A stretch of DNA of 64,000 nt from the NCBI GenBank assembly GCA_902776185.1, contig CACYPH010000005.1:1-64000 (forward strand), in the 5' to 3' direction. This document shows, piece by piece, positions 1-8,395 of this stretch. How positions within the stretch are numbered: the stretch's first letter is position 1; the number at the start of each line of letters is the position of its first letter. The stretch comes from an uncultured Ruminococcus sp. GTDB taxonomy: Bacteria; Bacillota; Clostridia; Oscillospirales; Acutalibacteraceae. The translations under genes were made by a program, and so were the position numbers. A model generated the notes under the pieces. It was not told where the DNA came from. It saw nothing but the letters and a program-made list of their open reading frames with translations, and did not search any database.

Positions 1-61
1 TACTCTATCAAAACGGGGATTTTTTTGTCAACTGCACCTGACACTAAAGTCTGCACATTCA

Positions 62-87
62 CACCTGCATAGCAGGTGGTTTTTTTA
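62..87 (+). terminator. Rho-independent terminator of a gene left of the window
   Basis: A 7-bp stem CACCTGC/GCAGGTG with a 3-nt loop is followed by seven T residues on the plus strand. It would end a plus-strand gene lying mostly before position 1; no coding sequence is visible in bases 1-60. Confidence 0.65.
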
Positions 88-91
88 TCTG

Positions 92-127
92 TATAAAAAC
101 AGCTCCCGACAGATTTTGTCGGGAGCT
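92..127 (-). terminator. Terminator of the four-module dockerin gene
   Basis: An 11-bp stem AGCTCCCGACA/TGTCGGGAGCT with a short loop is followed on the minus strand by GTTTTTATAC. It lies 19 nt after the stop codon of the dockerin gene. Confidence 0.8.
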
Positions 128-145
128 TTGTTATGCTGTATGGAA

Positions 146-2761
146 TTACTCTCTCGGATAGCCGAAGCGGGTCATCGGGTTATCCTTGAGGATGCCGGCA
201 AGCCAGCGCTGGATATAGGTGCCGTCGACGATGGTGACATTACCGTCGCCGTCAACGTCGCCGTACTTGAGCTGAACCGCGTCAAACGTGTTGATGCCCG
301 CAAGGTGACGCTGGATAAAAGACACATCGACGATGGTGATCCTGCCGTCGCCGTCCGTATCGCCGTACATGCGCTCGGGAGCCGGGGTATCGGGATCGTA
401 GGGCTCTTTATCAGGCAGGGTACTCTCGGTCTTCGGGATCGGGTTGACGACCTCGTCAGCGAAGATGAACTTCTTCTCATCCTGACCCGCGACGGTATGC
501 AGGATGTTATTGATCTCATAGATACCCTCGTCGGCGGTGACCGTGAACTCCGCCTTGATCAGGCGGGAGGAATCCTTTTTGAACGCTTTGCCGCTGGAAT
601 TGGAATAGTTATACTTGATCCTGCCGTCGGAAACGTTCGTAACCATCGCATCCTTGATGATCGGGAAAATCAGGGTGATGTTCTCTTCCTCCTCTTCCTC
701 GTCGTACGGGACGGTCAGGGTCAAGCCCTTGCTGTCATAGAACAGCTCGCCGTCGAGAGAGCAGAGATTCTCGCCGAGATTGAGATAGTAGACGTAGTTG
801 AAGACTTCGCCCTTGCTGACCTTGTACAGCACGCCGTCAGCCTTGACATATACGCCCTCGAGCGGCTTTTCTGTGGGCTGTTCAGTCGGAGGATCGGTGG
901 GTTTCTCTGTGGGAGGATCGGTAGGCTTGGAAGTTGGTTTTTCTGTAGGCGGATCTGTGGGTTTCGGGGTCGGTTTCTCTGTGGGAGGCTCGGTAGGCGG
1001 ATCTGTGGGTGGATCGGTCGGAGGATCGGTGGGATCGGGCTCGGGGTTCTCCGGATCGTAAGGAGTTTTCTCCGGGATTCCGGCGCTTTCGTTCCGAGCG
1101 GGCGCTTCGATGACCTCGTCGTTATAGATATACTTCTTCTCGTCAAGTCCAGCGACGGTATGTACCGCGTTGCGGATCTCGTAGGCACCCTCAGATGCGG
1201 TGACCTTGAACTGCGCGCGGATCAGCACATAGGTATCCTTGTCATACTTGGTACCCTGTGCGCCGGAGTAGTTGTACTTGATATGACCCGGTTCGATCTC
1301 GTGATACATGATCGAATATTTCAGGCGCGGGAAGATCATTTCGGTCGTCAGCTCGTCCTCGTTCTCAGGGATGACCAGCTCAAGGCCGGATTTGCCGTAG
1401 AAAAGTTCGCCGTCGAGGGAACAGAGCCTTTCGCCCGAGTTGTTCGCAAAGCTGAAGTTGTAGACATATTCGAAGGTCTCGCCCTGACGCACCTTGTAGG
1501 TCACGCCGTCGGCGATGACGAATACCGCGGGTGCGGAGGTCGCCGCCTGAGTCGGGGGAGCAGTCTGCGCTTCGGTCGCCGACGAAGTCGGTTTTTCCGT
1601 AGACTTTTCGGTCACTGTTTCAGTTGCTTTCTCGGTAGGCTTTTCATCGAGCGGCGTCAGATCGGGAACATCACTGCCGGAGCTTTGCAGCGGTTCGACG
1701 ACCTCGTCCCGATAGAGATATTTCTTCTCGTTCTCGCCCGCGAGGGTATGGACGGCGTTGGTGATATTCAGCTCGCCGGAAGTCGCGGTGACCTTGAACT
1801 GCGCGCGGATCAGCTCGGCGGTATCTTTGTCGAACTTGGTACCCTTGGCGTTGGAGTAGTTGTATTTCAAATGACCTGACTCCGGCTCGTTGACCATCAC
1901 GGAGTTTTTCAGCTTCGGGAAGATCATTTCGTTTGTCAGATCGTCCTCGTTCTCTGGGATAATCAGCTCGAGCCCGTCGGCGCTGTAGTAGAAGTCGCCT
2001 TCGATCGAGCAGACGCGCTCGCCGTTGTTGAGATAGTAGACATAGTCAAAGACATCGCCGGTCTTGGCGGCATATCTGACGCCGTCGGCAATCACGACGA
2101 CGTCGCCGCTGACGGAAGGATCAGTCGTCGGCTTTTCTGTTGCGGGAGAGGTTGCCTTTTCGGTCGCTTTCTCAGTCGGCTTTTCGGTAGGCTGCTCGGT
2201 CGCATCGGGATCGTAGGGAGAGAGTCCATCCAAACCGCCCTGCATCTTGGATGGAGCGGTGATAACCTCTCCCTCCTTGATATACACGGTCTCGCTGACG
2301 CCGCTGAGGGTGGTGATCGCGTTGTCGATGCGATAAGTACCGGACGACGCGGTGATCGTAAACTCTGCGCGGATCAGCGCGGCGGTATCCTTGATAAAGG
2401 CTCTGCCGGTCGGCAGAGAGAAGTTGTAGTTGAGCTTGGACGGATCGTGGTTGTTGACGACCACGTTGCCGCCGATGATCGGGAAGACGCCGGTGACATC
2501 CGACTCGTCGTCCTCATCCAGCGGGATATTCAGAGAGAGTCCGTCGGTATCGTAGGACAGTACGCCGCTGATCGCGGACATCTTCTCGCCGATATTCAGG
2601 TAGTAAACATAGGTAACGGTATCGCCCTGACTGACCTTGTAGGTTACGCCGTCGGCGACGACATACACGCCGTCAGTATCGCCCTGTGCGGCAGCAAACG
2701 TCAGCGGGATCGCGGTGACGATCAGCGCGATGACCAACAGTACGGAAAACAGTTTCTTCAT
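146..2761 (-). CDS. Secreted four-module (cohesin-like) protein with C-terminal dockerin
   Basis: An 871-aa exported protein with an N-terminal signal peptide of about 25 residues. Four related modules of about 135 residues follow (roughly 30-170, 220-358, 411-552 and 641-775). Each has the order ADGV.Y....G..F.YVYYLN, a YD/YY..GL.L strand, YN(Y/F)S, (L)I(R/K)A(E/Q)F.VTA..G.Y.I.NA. They are separated by Thr/Pro/Lys linkers rich in PTEKPT and PTDPPT units. A type I dockerin ends the protein (about 800-860), with loops DTDGDGRITIVD and DVDGDGNVTIVD each followed by an IQR.LAGI helix. The beta-rich module pattern resembles cohesins, but that is my inference. It would bind a partner cohesin and might itself display others. 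RBS AGGTG is just upstream; it lies 69 nt after the GH3-like gene and is probably co-transcribed. Confidence 0.85.
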   Translation of the reverse strand: MKKLFSVLLVIALIVTAIPLTFAAAQGDTDGVYVVADGVTYKVSQGDTVTYVYYLNIGEKMSAISGVLSYDTDGLSLNIPLDEDDESDVTGVFPIIGGNVVVNNHDPSKLNYNFSLPTGRAFIKDTAALIRAEFTITASSGTYRIDNAITTLSGVSETVYIKEGEVITAPSKMQGGLDGLSPYDPDATEQPTEKPTEKATEKATSPATEKPTTDPSVSGDVVVIADGVRYAAKTGDVFDYVYYLNNGERVCSIEGDFYYSADGLELIIPENEDDLTNEMIFPKLKNSVMVNEPESGHLKYNYSNAKGTKFDKDTAELIRAQFKVTATSGELNITNAVHTLAGENEKKYLYRDEVVEPLQSSGSDVPDLTPLDEKPTEKATETVTEKSTEKPTSSATEAQTAPPTQAATSAPAVFVIADGVTYKVRQGETFEYVYNFSFANNSGERLCSLDGELFYGKSGLELVIPENEDELTTEMIFPRLKYSIMYHEIEPGHIKYNYSGAQGTKYDKDTYVLIRAQFKVTASEGAYEIRNAVHTVAGLDEKKYIYNDEVIEAPARNESAGIPEKTPYDPENPEPDPTDPPTDPPTDPPTEPPTEKPTPKPTDPPTEKPTSKPTDPPTEKPTDPPTEQPTEKPLEGVYVKADGVLYKVSKGEVFNYVYYLNLGENLCSLDGELFYDSKGLTLTVPYDEEEEEENITLIFPIIKDAMVTNVSDGRIKYNYSNSSGKAFKKDSSRLIKAEFTVTADEGIYEINNILHTVAGQDEKKFIFADEVVNPIPKTESTLPDKEPYDPDTPAPERMYGDTDGDGRITIVDVSFIQRHLAGINTFDAVQLKYGDVDGDGNVTIVDGTYIQRWLAGILKDNPMTRFGYPRE

Positions 2762-2830
2762 AAAATCACCTCATCTGCATAGTAGGGGGGCGAGCTGCGC
2801 TCGCCTGTCATGGATCGGATTGAAGCGGAT

Positions 2831-4081
2831 TTATTTGATCAGCCCTGCGGTATACTTATACGCAAGGATGCGGGTGCAGGTCTGCTGGAGCAGATCTCTG
2901 CTGATGGTGCCGTCGTTGACGGCGGAGAGGATCGCGGTATAGGCGGAGCTGTAATTGCGCGAGAGGACTAGATCGTTGCCTGCTAAGATCGCGGCGACTG
3001 CAACGTCCCTGCCGTCGGCATAAGCGGAGTAGTCGGCGTCGTCGATGATATCGGTGATGATCAGACCGGTAAAGCCGACAGAATCGCGCAGCTCTTTGTG
3101 GACAGTCGGTGAGAGCGCGGCGGTATGGGTCGCGTCAAAGCCCTTGACGATGACGTTCGACACCATGATGAAGTGAGCGCCTTCCTCAGCGCCGGACTTG
3201 AAGGGCGCGTAGTCCTTGTTGCGGATATCGTCCGCCATGCGGTCGTCGACAACGGGCGTGCCGTTGCTCTGCGCCTCGTAGTTGGCTTCGTCTGAGATCG
3301 TGCCGTAGCCGGGGAAGTGCTTGAGGGCAATCGATACGCCCTTTGCCTGCACCTGCTTGGAGCAATATTTCGCAAAGTCGCTGACGACCTTTTCGTCGTC
3401 GGTCAGCGAGCGGGAATACATCATCTGGTCAGAGGAATCGGGGATATCGACCACGGGAGCGAGGTTGAGGTTGAAGCCGACCTCTTTGAGGAAGGTCGCC
3501 TTTTCCAGCTCGGTCTTTTCGACGTCCTGCAGACCGCCGGACGCGAGGATATTGCGCGGCGAATCATAGGTATTCTCGGGGAAGGCGTCTGAGCCGGAAA
3601 CGGTGGTTCTCTCGCCGCCCTCTTCCTGTGCGGCGACGATGGGCGCGATCTTCGCTTCCTTTTTCAGCCCGGCGATGCCCTGCTTGATCTCCTCGTCGGT
3701 TTTGTAGGAGAACGCGTCGCTCTCGAACAGGAAGCCCGCGAGGGAATATTTCTTGATATCCTCGGTGCCGGTATCGAGATCGGAGCATACGCCGACGATC
3801 AGCTGACCGACCATCTCCTCATCGGACATCTCCTCAATAGCCTTCTGCGCCTTTGCGTAATTGGCGGAGAAGATACCGTTGTCCGCAAGATTATTGACGG
3901 GTGCGGCCTGAGCTTCGGTAGCCTCCTCGGGGGTATCGGGCGTCTCCTCGGAATCGGCGGAGCTTTCGTCAGAGGTCTCCTCAGACGGATGCTTGACGTC
4001 GAGATAGTGCTTGAGCGAAAAGCCGAATGCCGTGCCGCCGATGAGCAGCAGGATAATGGAAATAATCACAAACTTTTTCAT
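2831..4081 (-). CDS. Membrane-anchored GH3-family beta-N-acetylhexosaminidase-like protein
   Basis: A 416-aa protein with an N-terminal membrane anchor (residues 2-22), an acidic Ser/Glu/Thr linker to about residue 65, then a glycoside hydrolase family 3 N-terminal barrel. GH3/NagZ features seen are QEEGG near the substrate pocket, LAPVVDIP, KHFPG, and IITDII carrying the expected nucleophile Asp. NagZ enzymes remove N-acetylglucosamine from peptidoglycan fragments. Here the usual KHFPGHG..T..DSH loop reads KHFPGYGTISDEANYE, so the His/Asp acid-base dyad is not recognisable and activity is uncertain. The length fits single-domain GH3 proteins. RBS AGGAGG at 4088-4093 supports the start; it is first gene of a likely two-gene operon. 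Confidence 0.8.
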   Translation of the reverse strand: MKKFVIISIILLLIGGTAFGFSLKHYLDVKHPSEETSDESSADSEETPDTPEEATEAQAAPVNNLADNGIFSANYAKAQKAIEEMSDEEMVGQLIVGVCSDLDTGTEDIKKYSLAGFLFESDAFSYKTDEEIKQGIAGLKKEAKIAPIVAAQEEGGERTTVSGSDAFPENTYDSPRNILASGGLQDVEKTELEKATFLKEVGFNLNLAPVVDIPDSSDQMMYSRSLTDDEKVVSDFAKYCSKQVQAKGVSIALKHFPGYGTISDEANYEAQSNGTPVVDDRMADDIRNKDYAPFKSGAEEGAHFIMVSNVIVKGFDATHTAALSPTVHKELRDSVGFTGLIITDIIDDADYSAYADGRDVAVAAILAGNDLVLSRNYSSAYTAILSAVNDGTISRDLLQQTCTRILAYKYTAGLIK

Positions 4082-4122
4082 CGTGAACCTCCTATGCGTG
4101 TACTACGCATGTATTCATCATA

Positions 4123-4152
4123 ATTATACCATGGAGCGCGGGCGTTTTTAAC
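4123..4152 (-). promoter_or_regulatory. Candidate promoter of the GH3-like gene
   Basis: A TATAAT -10 (4123-4128) lies 18 nt from a weak GTTAAA -35 (4147-4152) on the minus strand, about 40 nt before the start codon. Confidence 0.4.
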
Positions 4153-4333
4153 GCTAATATAGAATAATAATGCGAATATTTTGTGAATAATGTCGCATGG
4201 AAGATCTAAGTTTTAAGATCTAAGTTCTAAGCTCGAAGGACTAAGGAAACGATCATGCAGGCAGCCGCTGTATTGACAGGCGGCGATTTTTCCGTTAAGA
4301 TGATACGTGGATTTTTTCAGAATGAGGAAGGCT

Positions 4334-5251
4334 ATGAAAAAGAACAATCTGCTGTCGTCGGCGCTGCTGCTGCTGGCGGCGATCATCTGGGGCTTTGCCT
4401 TTGTGGCGCAGAACGCGCTGAGTGATACGGTACAGCCCTTCACCGTCAACGCGACACGGTCGCTGATCGCATCGGTCGCGCTGATACCGGTCGCATATTT
4501 TACACGGCGGATCAACGGAAAAAAGCTCAGAGAAACTACGCCCGCCGACCGCAAAAGGCTATTAAAGGCAGGGGTATTCTGCGGCATCCTGCTGTGCATC
4601 TCGGTGAACCTCCAGCAGTTCGGGATCGCGCTGTATCCCGCGGGGGCGCCGGTCGAGGCGCACAGCGGATTTCTGACCGCGATGTACATCCTGTTCGTGC
4701 CGATCTTCGGACTGTTTTTAAAAAAGCGTCCGGGGATCTTCGTGCTGATCGCGGTAGGGATCGCGGTGATAGGACTGTACCTCTTATGCCTGTCGGACGG
4801 GCTCGAGGCGCTGTACATGGGCGATATCGTCGAGCTGATCTGCGGCATGAGCTTTGCCCTGCAGATCCTCTGCGTCGATCACTACATCGGCGAGGTGGAC
4901 GGCGTGAAGCTCAGCGCGATGCAATTCTTCGTGACCGGCGTGCTGTCGGCGATCTTGATGCTGATCTTTGAGCAGCCGGATCTCACGGCGATCCTCGATG
5001 CATGGCAGCCGCTCTTGTATCTCGCGCTGATGTCCAGCGGCGTGGGCTATACCCTGCAGATCATCGGGCAGAAATATTCATCCAGTCCGACCCTCGCGTC
5101 GATCCTGATGAGCATGGAGAGCGTATTCGCGGCGATCGGCGGCGTGATCTTCATGGGGGTCGTCCCCAAGACGGCGGAGCTGATCGGATGCGGCGTGATG
5201 TTCATCGCGATCATCATCGCACAGATACCGGAGAAGAAAGTTAGGAGTTAG
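4334..5251 (+). CDS. EamA/DMT-family transporter
   Basis: A 305-aa integral membrane protein of the drug/metabolite transporter (EamA) type with about ten hydrophobic helices in two repeats. N-terminal features are LLAAIIWGFAFVAQN and a helix rich in Ala/Leu; the second half ends with IMSMESVFAAIGG-like segments. Substrate cannot be read from sequence. Start 4334 is chosen because AGGAAGG lies 3-9 nt before it; an upstream in-frame ATG at 4307 has no RBS. The last two sense codons and the TAG stop (AGG AGT TAG) are part of the repeat at 5240-5391, so that element supplies the end of the gene. Confidence 0.85.
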   Translation: MKKNNLLSSALLLLAAIIWGFAFVAQNALSDTVQPFTVNATRSLIASVALIPVAYFTRRINGKKLRETTPADRKRLLKAGVFCGILLCISVNLQQFGIALYPAGAPVEAHSGFLTAMYILFVPIFGLFLKKRPGIFVLIAVGIAVIGLYLLCLSDGLEALYMGDIVELICGMSFALQILCVDHYIGEVDGVKLSAMQFFVTGVLSAILMLIFEQPDLTAILDAWQPLLYLALMSSGVGYTLQIIGQKYSSSPTLASILMSMESVFAAIGGVIFMGVVPKTAELIGCGVMFIAIIIAQIPEKKVRS

Positions 5252-5391
5252 AAGTGAGGAGTTAGGAGTTTCTCTCACATATAAGTTTAGAAAAACAATG
5301 AAGGGTGCTGACATTTCCATCAGCACCCTTTTTGTTGTTAATGTAAGAACAGTCGGATTTCAACTCCTCACTCCTAACTCCTCACTCCTTC
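5240..5391. repeat. Interspersed inverted-repeat element, copy A (bidirectional terminator)
   Basis: About 150 bp. Outer arms are iterations of GAGGAGTTAGGAGTTAG on the left and the complementary CTCCTAACTCCTCAC on the right. Inside are the shared words CACATATAAGTT, a hairpin AGGGTGCTGA/TCAGCACCCT (5302-5329) with loop CATTTCCA, a T-run, and CAGTCGGA. A second copy is at 14655-14808. It sits between two convergent genes and supplies both stop codons. Confidence 0.85.
5302..5334. terminator. Bidirectional terminator inside repeat copy A
   Basis: A 10-bp perfect stem AGGGTGCTGA/TCAGCACCCT is followed by five T residues on the plus strand and preceded by an A-rich run, so it can serve both the transporter gene and copA. 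Confidence 0.75.
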
Positions 5392-5603
5392 ACTCCTGTC
5401 GCGGTATAGCCCGCTTTTTTGATCGCCGCCGCGACAAGGTCGTAATCGATCGGCGATTCGGAGACCAGCTCGACGCTGCCCTTCTCGTGGGACGCTTCTA
5501 CGGACAGCAGTCCGTTGATGCCCGCGGTATGGATGGATTGCTGCACGTGCTTCTCGCACATCGGGCACATCATGCCCTCAACTTTTACGACTGTTTTTAC
5601 CAT
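5382..5603 (-). CDS. Possible internal start giving a free CopZ-like copper chaperone
   Basis: Within copA and in the same frame, ATG at 5603 is preceded by GGAGA (5611-5615) at a 7-nt spacing. Translation from it would give 73 residues beginning [16 protein letters not shown], a self-contained HMA fold like CopZ chaperones, which carry Cu(I) to the ATPase. The preceding linker (Pro/Glu/Lys-rich) is dispensable-looking. Whether it is used is inference; production of a copper chaperone from within copA is known in Escherichia coli, there by frameshifting. Confidence 0.4.
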   Translation of the reverse strand: MVKTVVKVEGMMCPMCEKHVQQSIHTAGINGLLSVEASHEKGSVELVSESPIDYDLVAAAIKKAGYTATGVKE

Positions 5604-7892
5604 TGGTTCTTCTCCTTTTTTGACTTCCTCTGCGGGTAACTCCACAGGGGTATTTTTGTATTTTCTGCGCTTGTGCGGGTCGAACAGATTCAGCCGCAAA
5701 GCGTTGGTAACGACACAAAAGCTACTCAGGCTCATCGCCGCCGCGCCGAACATCGGATTCAGCGTCCAGCCGAAGATCGGGATCCATACGCCCGCGGCGA
5801 GGGGGATGCCGATGACGTTGTAGATAAATGCCCAGAACAGGTTTTCGTGGATATTGCGTAGGGTGGCTTTACTCAGGCGGATCGCGGCGACCGCTTCGCT
5901 CAGTCGGCTGCCGACCAGTACCACATCTGCGCTCTCGACCGCGATATCTGCGCCCGAGCCGATCGCAACACCAGTATCGGCGGCGGTCAGAGCAGGTGCG
6001 TCGTTGATGCCGTCGCCCACCATCGCAGTCTTGCCGCGCGTCTTGAGATCGGCGATGATATCGCCCTTCTCGGTCGGCAGTACTCCCGCATAGACACGGT
6101 CTGCGCCGACGGTATCGCCGATCGCCTTGGCAGTACGGGCATTGTCGCCCGTGAGCATGACGACCCTGACGCCCATCTCACGGAGTTCCTCAATCGCGGC
6201 GACACTGTCATCCTTGACGGTGTCCGCAACGGCGATCACACCGAGGAGTTTGCTGTCATAAGCGAACAGCATCGGAGTTTTGCCCAGATCGGACAGATCG
6301 GTGATCTGCGCTTGTATACCGGTAGGGATATCCGTGATCGTGCGGATATATTTCACTGAGCCTGCATAGGCAGTTTTGCCGTTTATCAAGCCCTCGATAC
6401 CGCTGCCGGAGTGGTTTTGGAAGCCCTCGCAGGGTGCGGGAGCGATCCCCTGTTCCTCGGCATAAGCGGTGATCGCCTTCGCCAGCGGGTGACTGCTCTT
6501 TGCCTCCAAGCCGTATGCGACGGACAGAAGTGTATCTGCATCGTCCGCGATCACATCGGTGACAGTCGGCTCGCCCTTGGTGATCGTACCTGTCTTATCC
6601 AACGCGACGATCTGCGTTTTGCCGGCGGTCTCCAGACTTTCGGCATTCTTGAAGAGGATGCCCGCCTTTGCGCCGACGCCGTTGCCGACCATGATACTGA
6701 CAGGCGTCGCCAGTCCCAAGGCGCACGGACAGCTGATGACCAGCACCGAGATTGCCCGCTCAAGCGCATAGCTGAACTCTCTGCCGACGATCAGCCAGAC
6801 CGCTAAGGTGACCAGCGCGATCCCGATGACCACCGGTACGAAAATGCCCGATACCTTATCAGCGACACGCGCGATGGGAGCTTTGGTAGAGGACGCGTCA
6901 TAGACGGTTCGGATGATCTGACTGAGGGTGGTATCCTCGCCGACACGGATCGCGCGGCAGCGAATAAAGCCGTTTTGATTGATGGTAGCAGAATATACGG
7001 ATGCGTCCGCGGATTTTTCGACGGGCAGGCTCTCGCCGGTGAGCATACTCTCATCCACGGCGCTCTCGCCCTCTAATACTACGCCGTCAACGGGGATGCT
7101 CATTCCCGGGCGCACGATGAAAATATCGCCGATCACGACCTCGTCGATCGGCACCTCGTGCTCCTCTCCCCCGCGCTCTACGACGGCGGTCTTGGGAGAT
7201 AAGTCCATCAGGGATCTCAGCGCGTCGGTGGTCTTGCCCTTAGAGCGCGCCTCGAGCGTCTTGCCGACCGTGATCAGCACCAGTATCATCGCGGCGGACT
7301 CGAAATACAGCCCGTGGAGCAGCTCCATGGATTCCTCGGCGGACACGACGGTCATCTCGAAGAGGACGTACACGCTCCATATGAATGATGCGGCTGAGCC
7401 GAGCGCCACCAGCGTATCCATATTCGGTGCGCGGTGAATCAGCCCGCGGGCTCCGCTAATAAAAAACTTTTGGTTGATGATCATGATCGCGGCGGACAGG
7501 AGCAGCTGAACAAGCCCGATCGCGATATGGTTGTGGGTAAAGAAGTCCGGCAGAGGCCATCCCCACATCGTATGCCCCATCGAGAAGTACATCAGGATAA
7601 GCAGAAGGATCAGTGAGGAGACGAACCTCTTAATTAGCGGGCGCACCTCGTCGGGCTTTTGCAGCGTGATCTTCGATTGTTTTTGATCGGCGGGCGTATC
7701 GGGAGCGGCGGTATATCCCGCACGCTCTACGGCATCAATGATCGCGTCAGCCGAGGCTGCGCCCGAGACGGTCATCGAGTTAGTCAACAGGCTGACCGAG
7801 CATTCTGTCACGCCCTCGACGGCAGAGACCGCTTTTTCGACCCGCGCCGAGCAGGCGGCACAGCTCATCCCGCCTACGTTATATCTGGTCAT
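5382..7892 (-). CDS. copA: Copper-exporting P1B-type ATPase CopA with an extra C-terminal HMA domain
   Basis: An 836-aa copper pump. The N-terminal heavy-metal domain has GGMSCAACS (about residues 7-15), followed by paired transmembrane helices, TGES actuator motif, the ion-binding [11 protein letters not shown] in TM6, the phosphorylation motif [12 protein letters not shown], and [10 protein letters not shown]. After the last helices a linker leads to a second HMA domain at the C-terminus (about 765-836) with [12 protein letters not shown]-terminal HMA is unusual, since these domains normally sit at the N-terminus. An internal ATG with its own RBS precedes it (see separate entry). csoR lies 12 nt upstream on the same strand. 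Its last codons and TGA lie in the repeat at 5240-5391. Confidence 0.95.
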   Translation of the reverse strand: MTRYNVGGMSCAACSARVEKAVSAVEGVTECSVSLLTNSMTVSGAASADAIIDAVERAGYTAAPDTPADQKQSKITLQKPDEVRPLIKRFVSSLILLLILMYFSMGHTMWGWPLPDFFTHNHIAIGLVQLLLSAAIMIINQKFFISGARGLIHRAPNMDTLVALGSAASFIWSVYVLFEMTVVSAEESMELLHGLYFESAAMILVLITVGKTLEARSKGKTTDALRSLMDLSPKTAVVERGGEEHEVPIDEVVIGDIFIVRPGMSIPVDGVVLEGESAVDESMLTGESLPVEKSADASVYSATINQNGFIRCRAIRVGEDTTLSQIIRTVYDASSTKAPIARVADKVSGIFVPVVIGIALVTLAVWLIVGREFSYALERAISVLVISCPCALGLATPVSIMVGNGVGAKAGILFKNAESLETAGKTQIVALDKTGTITKGEPTVTDVIADDADTLLSVAYGLEAKSSHPLAKAITAYAEEQGIAPAPCEGFQNHSGSGIEGLINGKTAYAGSVKYIRTITDIPTGIQAQITDLSDLGKTPMLFAYDSKLLGVIAVADTVKDDSVAAIEELREMGVRVVMLTGDNARTAKAIGDTVGADRVYAGVLPTEKGDIIADLKTRGKTAMVGDGINDAPALTAADTGVAIGSGADIAVESADVVLVGSRLSEAVAAIRLSKATLRNIHENLFWAFIYNVIGIPLAAGVWIPIFGWTLNPMFGAAAMSLSSFCVVTNALRLNLFDPHKRRKYKNTPVELPAEEVKKGEEPMVKTVVKVEGMMCPMCEKHVQQSIHTAGINGLLSVEASHEKGSVELVSESPIDYDLVAAAIKKAGYTATGVKE

Positions 7893-7904
7893 AGGCTTCT
7901 CCTT

Positions 7905-8201
7905 TTACTTCATCAGCTTTGCGACGATATCCATCAGCTCGTCGATGACTTCCTCATCGCCGGATTTGAGATCACGCGCTACGCATCCCGCAACATGGCG
8001 GCGCAGCAGTTCCTTGTTGAACGCGTTGAAGGCGGACTTTGCCGCGGCGCTCTGGGTCAGGATATCGACACAGTAGGCGTCGTTCTCGACCATCTGGCGG
8101 ATCCCGCGGATCTGCCCCTCGATGCGCGACAGGCGGTTGATCAGCTTCCTCTTCTCGTCATCCGATCGCTCGGTTTTTTTCATACAATGTTCGCACGGCA
8201 T
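7905..8201 (-). CDS. csoR: CsoR copper-sensing repressor
   Basis: A 98-aa all-helical DUF156 repressor. The Cu(I) ligands of the family are visible: Cys in AYCVDILTQ, then His and Cys in RRHVAGCV. An extra N-terminal CEHC motif is also present. [12 protein letters not shown] is the family DNA-binding/dimer signature. It represses until Cu(I) binds. The start at 8201 is chosen because GAGGTG precedes it; the in-frame ATG at 8231 lies inside the operator. It is transcribed with copA and is probably autoregulated through the two palindromes upstream. Confidence 0.92.
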   Translation of the reverse strand: MPCEHCMKKTERSDDEKRKLINRLSRIEGQIRGIRQMVENDAYCVDILTQSAAAKSAFNAFNKELLRRHVAGCVARDLKSGDEEVIDELMDIVAKLMK

Positions 8202-8220
8202 CGCTGTCACCTCGGTTAGT

Positions 8221-8241
8221 ATATACCCCAAGGGGGTATAT
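8221..8241. promoter_or_regulatory. CsoR operator 1
   Basis: Near-perfect palindrome ATATACCCC-AA-GGGGGTATAT, matching the known TATACCCC/GGGGTATA core of CsoR boxes. It lies between the promoter and the csoR start. Confidence 0.8.
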
Positions 8242-8254
8242 ATTCATCAAGGCT

Positions 8255-8283
8255 ATTATATACCCCCTTGGGGTATTTGTCAA
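8255..8283 (-). promoter_or_regulatory. csoR-copA promoter
   Basis: Consensus TTGACA (8278-8283) and TATAAT (8255-8260) with a 17-nt spacer on the minus strand. A second CsoR palindrome (8258-8278) fills the spacer, so repressor binding would block polymerase directly. Confidence 0.85.
8258..8278. promoter_or_regulatory. CsoR operator 2
   Basis: ATATACCCCC-TT-GGGGTATTT palindrome lying in the spacer of the csoR promoter; it is the inverted mate of operator 1. Confidence 0.8.
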
Positions 8284-8315
8284 TAGGCAAATGACGTCTT
8301 TTTTCTCGGCGGGGC

Positions 8316-8344
8316 TTTACTTTTACACAGAAATGCGCTATAAT
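8316..8344 (+). promoter_or_regulatory. Candidate pckA promoter
   Basis: TTTACT (8316-8321), 17-nt spacer, TATAAT (8339-8344), about 50 nt before the start codon. Confidence 0.55.
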
Positions 8345-8395
8345 AGCAGAGTATATTATCGTGGGGACATTTGTTCCCGCAACAGGAGGTATATT

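Noticed and set aside
41..60. Coding remnant at the window start
   Set aside because: The sequence before the first terminator is too short to support any frame.
855..1050. CRISPR-like or satellite repeat
   Set aside because: The GGTGGGATC/GGAGGATCGG periodicity is the coding sequence of a PTDPPT protein linker.
116..1879. Long plus-strand open frame antisense to the dockerin gene
   Set aside because: It mirrors the repeated modules of the minus-strand gene and has no recognisable domain or RBS.
4206..4260. Iterated AAGATCTAAGTTCTAAG words as a third copy of the GAGGAGTTAG element
   Set aside because: No central hairpin or right arm is present; the similarity is only in style.
4264..4293. 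Attenuator before the DMT transporter gene
   Set aside because: The GCCGCTGT/ACAGGCGGC hairpin has a bulge and a short T-run, with no start site or leader identified.
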